64,000 nucleotides of DNA from Macropodus opercularis. Taxonomy: Eukaryota; Chordata; Actinopteri; Anabantiformes; Osphronemidae. Both the position numbers and the translations under genes were made by a program. The stretch is taken from positions 16,183,501 to 16,247,500 of the forward strand of contig CM061092.1 of assembly GCA_030770545.1 (NCBI GenBank), written 5' to 3'. Shown here in pieces: positions 61,140-64,000 of the stretch. Numbering within the stretch: position 1 is the first letter of the stretch; every line of letters starts with the position of its first letter. Below the pieces are notes generated by a model. The model saw nothing but the letters and a program-made list of their open reading frames with translations, was not told the DNA's origin and did not search any database.

Positions 61140-61455
61140 TTAATTGAAAAATAATTATAGGTACTTAATCATAGAAAGCACTGGGCTAATTGAAGTGAAA
61201 ACAAGGAGGCAAACGCAGACCCTCAGAATCGTGGCAGAAAGAGGATATTGTAAAAGCTTCTTCTTCAATCCCCATTGTCTTCCAGATTAAATAGGAGAGG
61301 GCTATTAGCAGAGTTAATTGGCTCTCTAATTTAGATCTCGCTCCACTGAAAGCATAACGGATGTGAGCCTGTCGACCAATGATGTGTGCACTCTGTCACA
61401 CCGTCCTGCCGGACTGTGATTGGTTAATTGCTCGGGGATTTTTGAAGTTTTCTCT
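61140..61455. promoter_or_regulatory. Candidate enhancer or promoter-like block with paired CCAAT boxes
   Basis: ACTTAATCATAG, GGGCTAATTGAAG, GAGTTAATTGGC and GGTTAATTGC, plus CCAAT at 61376-61380 and its inverse ATTGG at 61419-61423. Non-repetitive. Confidence 0.4.
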
Positions 61456-62762
61456 CATTCTTCAAACGTTACAGATTTGTGGGAGGCTGTGTTTGTCTCC
61501 CTGGCTGCCCAGGTAGAATTCAATTGTTTGGAAGGCTTGGAGTAGGTGAAAGTTGGATTCATTTGCCGCAACTAGATCACACAGTCTGCCTCCTGGCTCC
61601 CACCAACCCAAATGCTCTTCATACTGATTTGAGGCATACGCACTCTCGTTCAAAGAAGGAAATATGTAGTGAATTCCCGATTGTCCTCGTCCTGACCTGC
61701 TCCTATTTTGTAGAAGTTCCCGATGCCCTCAGAGAAACAGCACATTCACTGCAGGCCGTGTTACGTGAAAAGCCTCCTTATCACACTTCCAGCAAGTTTC
61801 CTCCCCGCTGCGACGGCAGTCTGTGTTTTCTGTAGTCACTCTGCCCTCTAGTGTCTGCAAGACAGCAGTGCACTGATTACTGAATGAAAATCCATTTAGA
61901 CTCAAAAAAAGAGGGGGGGTGGGGGGAGAGAAAGTAAATGGGCCATTTTTCTACAATTTTCCAAGACAGCCTTTCATCATTTCACCACATCTCTTTCTAG
62001 TGTTGTCTTATTGTAGCCTGAGTAGTAATGGAGCTCTTGACTGGAGTTCAAAATAGAATTTTCTATCAAGGTCTGTCACCCCAAAAAATCTTTTTGCCTC
62101 CACACACTTTCCAAATTCAGTGAAAAGGACAACAGATTCTGTTACATGCTCTGCTAGATGAAGTTGCTTTAGAACTGCTCTAATGAACATTTTAGGACAG
62201 GGGAAGATCCACGGGGTGGGGTGGGGGGGTAACGAGGGCCCAAAACATGCAAATCAAATCAAAGCATCTGACGGTCTCCTCGTCAGATGCATTCTTACAC
62301 TGATATTACAGACTTTACTGGTTTGGATGACTTTCGGTTGTAGCAGGCAGCTGTTTTTAAAACGCCAAGATGACTTGGTCTGTCAGCTTGAAGAGCTACA
62401 ACTGAATGGCATCAACTAAAAGTTGGCTGCTACCTTTGTGTCACTTTGCTTTTCATCAGCAACATTTCAGAATGGCCGGCACAATGGTTCATACTTTAAA
62501 GAAAACAAACTAATAACCACAAACTGAATTACTAGAATAAAACCACAGCTCCACCAACATGACTACACAAACACAGCTACACTAACATGGCTACAAACAA
62601 GAAATGCACAAGGTCTCACAAGAGCAAGGTTTACATGACCTGAAGACCGAGTTGAGAGGTGGCCAGAGTCCCATGGAGGGCGGAGTGACTGACTGAAAGC
62701 ACAGGTGAGTGTGGTTTGGGTCATTAAACTGGCAATGGGGGATGTGGGAGTGGCTGGAGGCA

Positions 62763-62795
<33 letters not shown>

Positions 62796-64000
62796 AGATC
62801 AAGGCCAGACCAGGGATTCTAAGACTGGAATAGGATCCAGCACCTAACTAGATGAGCAGATTAGCTCAGTCGTGCTGCACTCACAACATGTGTAGATGTC
62901 CGATGCTGTAGAACAAAACCAAGTTAAATAAAGATGATATTTGTCAAACAGACCTAAACATGACTCCAAACGGTCTGTCTATAACGTGTGGGCCAACTTT
63001 TTATTTGAACCACAACCACTTCAGATTGTGTTTTCTACAGATTTGCCCCGTTTCCCCACATTTAACCTGATATTTTCCAAACGAATCAGACTTTATTCAA
63101 CATCACTACTTGGGCTGTATTGACTCTCACGTCGAGGGCAGACACTTATTTACTGCTTGCTAGCCTTTTTTTATTCACGACAGAATCAACATCACTAGAC
63201 CAGACAACCCTCATCACCTAAACTAAAGAAAATCCATAAAGTAGCTTCTGTTTTGAATATTTGTGCGGCAGCTTATGATTAATTAACAAAGACTTTTACA
63301 GACTCGGTTCTTTGCTTAAGGTTCGGCGTGCTGGGAGACAAATGACTTTGCACAGCGGACAGCAAAAAATCATTAACCCAGCCTTTAGTGGGTTGCTGTT
63401 ATTTTAGTGACAGTGATCACATTCACTCACTCAAATGCTTTCATCAGTGATTTACTGCGCAGAGACCTGAAAGGAAAACGAGTGCCGTAAAATAAACAGC
63501 GACAGTTTAACTTTGTTGGACACTCTGGCTCAAGTCAATTCTCCTCGTGGCGTCATGACTGATTATTTTGCACTTTCACTTAGGCTGAAAACCTATAACT
63601 GACAAAACAATCTGTAGAAACCGTAATGTGTCTATATATGTTCACTTCCTGGAGTGAAAAACAAAGCCCCGGAGTGGTTTCGATTCAGCCCTGCTGGCTT
63701 TCACGTTCTCCCCGACATATCAGCAACAGCCAAATTGGTTTCAGTTCACTACAATCATATCAGTATTTACTTTTGCCTGACCGGGTGCTTGGCGATACAG
63801 CGTGACTGCTTCTCTCCATTGTGTAACCTGGTATATGTTCGTAAAGGAAGTGGGAGAACATGGCCGTCAACAGGCCACAGTGTTAAAATCATATTTAATT
63901 TCATTTATACTTATATTAATAGAAATAAATCATCATCATATTTATGATAAGAGGTGTTGTATTTTTCTGTTTGGTAGTGACTGCAGCCCTTACATTAGAT
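61456..64000. other. Intergenic, mostly unassigned
   Basis: Holds several G-rich tracts (about 61911-61926 and 62215-62229), octamer ATGCAAAT (62247-62254) and G31. Many short frames, none recognisable. Confidence 0.55.
62763..62793 (+). repeat. G31 homopolymer
   Basis: 31 consecutive G, the longest homopolymer in the window. Its exact length is likely to be unreliable in any assembly. Confidence 0.9.

Noticed and set aside
60657..61143. Overlapping 131-codon frames on both strands
   Set aside because: Neither protein resembles a known family; opposite-strand openness reflects local composition.
1..64000. CRISPR array, bacterial operon or integrated virus
   Set aside because: No spaced direct repeats, no operon-like gene packing, and no viral gene is recognisable. 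The sequence is plainly vertebrate.

Overview
The window is vertebrate genomic DNA, almost certainly from a teleost fish. It holds one confidently identifiable protein-coding gene, the single-exon SoxB2 transcription factor gene sox14 (27874-28590, plus strand, 238 aa). The remaining ~99% is non-coding. The teleost assignment rests on the sox14 protein (nearly identical to SOX14 of other vertebrates, but two residues shorter than the 240-aa human protein), on two copies of a tRNA-headed SINE of a type common in fish, on the 3' end of a fish-type LINE closing in GAATT repeats, and on abundant CA/TG microsatellites and long G/C homopolymers.

Layout. 1-27.25 kb: upstream gene desert with a SINE fragment (3846-3999), a pentanucleotide satellite (15203-15330), several microsatellites, and islands dense in homeodomain, POU, SOX and GATA motifs that I mark as candidate enhancers. 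27.25-27.87 kb: putative promoter and 5' UTR with an inverted CCAAT box, a TA-rich box, a GA repeat and three small upstream ORFs. 27.87-28.59 kb: sox14 CDS. 28.59-29.45 kb: inferred 3' UTR ending at an AATAAA. 29.45-64 kb: downstream desert with a further set of candidate enhancers, a LINE 3' end (about 40255-40930), a longer SINE copy (42801-43130), a small CpG-dense patch (59393-59507) and a G31 run (62763-62793).

How it works together (family knowledge plus inference): sox14 encodes a transcriptional repressor of ventral spinal-cord interneurons and GABAergic thalamic/pretectal neurons. Such genes are typically surrounded by large deserts of conserved non-coding enhancers. The islands marked here would be the regulatory landscape of sox14, or of a neighbour outside the window. 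I judged conservation only from motif density and texture, since no alignment was possible, so all enhancer calls have low to moderate confidence. I found no convincing second gene, no RNA gene, and no new multi-gene system.
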